Below are positions 63,656 to 64,000 of a stretch of 64,000 nucleotides of DNA, one piece after another. Each line of letters begins with the position of its first letter. The first letter of the stretch is position 1. The DNA is taken from NCBI RefSeq assembly GCF_018070345.1, contig NZ_JAGPXX010000019.1, forward strand, positions 1-64,000, given 5' to 3'. The notes under the pieces are model-generated. The model had not been told where the DNA came from. It did no database searches and saw nothing but the letters and a program-made list of their open reading frames with translations. This DNA is from Streptomyces sp. F63 (GTDB lineage: Bacteria; Actinomycetota; Actinomycetes; Streptomycetales; Streptomycetaceae). The translations under genes were made by a program, and so were the position numbers.

Positions 63656-64000
63656 TCAGAAGTCCATGTCACCGCCGGGCATACCGCCCGGAGCGGCCGC
63701 GGCGGCCTTCTCCGGCTTGTCGGCGATGACGGCCTCGGTGGTGAGGAACAGCGCGGCGATCGACGCGGCGTTCTGCAGCGCGGAGCGCGTGACCTTCGCC
63801 GGGTCGATGACGCCCTCGGCCACCAGGTCGGTGTACTCGCCGGTCGCGGCGTTCAGGCCGTGACCCGGGGTGAGGTTCCGCACCTTCTCGACCACGACGC
63901 CGCCCTCGAGACCGGCGTTGACCGCGATCTGCTTGAGCGGGGCCTCCAGCGCCAGCTTGACGGCCTGCGCACCGGTGGCCTCGTCGCCGTCCAGGTCCAG
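63656..64000 (-). CDS. groL: 60-kDa chaperonin GroEL, C-terminal part
   Basis: Only the last 114 codons are in the window. [60 protein letters not shown] and the end [10 protein letters not shown] identify GroEL. The Gly/Met-rich tail is the canonical disordered C-terminus, not the His-rich tail of the other actinobacterial paralogue, so this is the groEL2/Hsp60-2 type. The gene continues beyond the right edge. Confidence 0.97.
   Translation of the reverse strand: MDLDGDEATGAQAVKLALEAPLKQIAVNAGLEGGVVVEKVRNLTPGHGLNAATGEYTDLVAEGVIDPAKVTRSALQNAASIAALFLTTEAVIADKPEKAAAAAPGGMPGGDMDF

Overview
The window is a stretch of a Streptomyces (or very close actinomycete) chromosome. It has very high G+C, GTG and TTG starts, many TANNNT -10 boxes placed 6-7 nt before a start codon (leaderless mRNAs), and hallmark genes such as XRE-DUF5753/DUF397 pairs, DUF3027, DUF2771, DUF2530, an actinobacterial XPB helicase and futalosine-pathway menaquinone genes. 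From memory, the order serC ... mqnD/mqnB ... groEL2 matches a core segment of the S. coelicolor chromosome (around SCO4366 down to SCO4296). That synteny is recalled, not computed here.

Layout. 1-3.0 kb: the 5' end of a DUF222/HNH gene, then a divergent regulator cassette (GHKL ATP-binding protein / XRE-DUF5753 / DUF397). 3.1-6.6 kb: a giant FAD + Fe-S oxidoreductase. 7.3-8.5 kb: serC, closed by a strong hairpin. 8.6-11.9 kb: a DrrAB-like ABC exporter with a divergent TetR gene. 12.3-14.6 kb: a secreted/anchored beta-propeller-like protein and an SGNH hydrolase. 14.77-20.4 kb: an aldo-keto reductase (AKR) gene split by a 4.66-kb integrative element. The element carries a large serine integrase, an intact paralogue of the same AKR under a related MerR-type promoter, and remnants of a resolvase, an IS30 and an IS3 transposase. 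20.6-30.3 kb: a 28-residue membrane peptide, thpR, a RibD-like reductase, an MFS exporter with MarR, an AzgA purine permease, DUF2530 and a CtpE-like P-type ATPase. 30.4-31.8 kb: debris of a second mobile element. 31.8-47.3 kb: a VOC protein, a sacsin/HSP90-type ATPase, DUF3027, MFS, DUF2771 lipoprotein, mqnB-mqnD, a cold-shock protein, a HAD phosphatase and a membrane protein. 47.5-57.6 kb: an XPB helicase and its large partner, a GT87-type mannosyltransferase-like protein and a HelD-class RNA polymerase motor. 57.7-64 kb: an HD hydrolase, a Cmx-type MFS, DUF4031, a MurR-like regulator with murQ, and the 3' end of groEL.

Functional links visible here: mqnB-mqnD (translationally coupled, menaquinone); murR-like/murQ (cell-wall MurNAc recycling); TetR/ABC and MarR/MFS efflux pairs; XPB with a partner sharing its N-terminal domain; and the DUF5753-DUF397 overlap pair.

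The most interesting system is the integrative element that destroys a host AKR gene yet brings a diverged, intact copy with its own operator, a possible 'disrupt and replace' strategy. A second theme is an unusual abundance of minisatellites, both between genes and inside proteins. The clearest case is a roughly 140-residue low-complexity block inside the enzyme MqnB.
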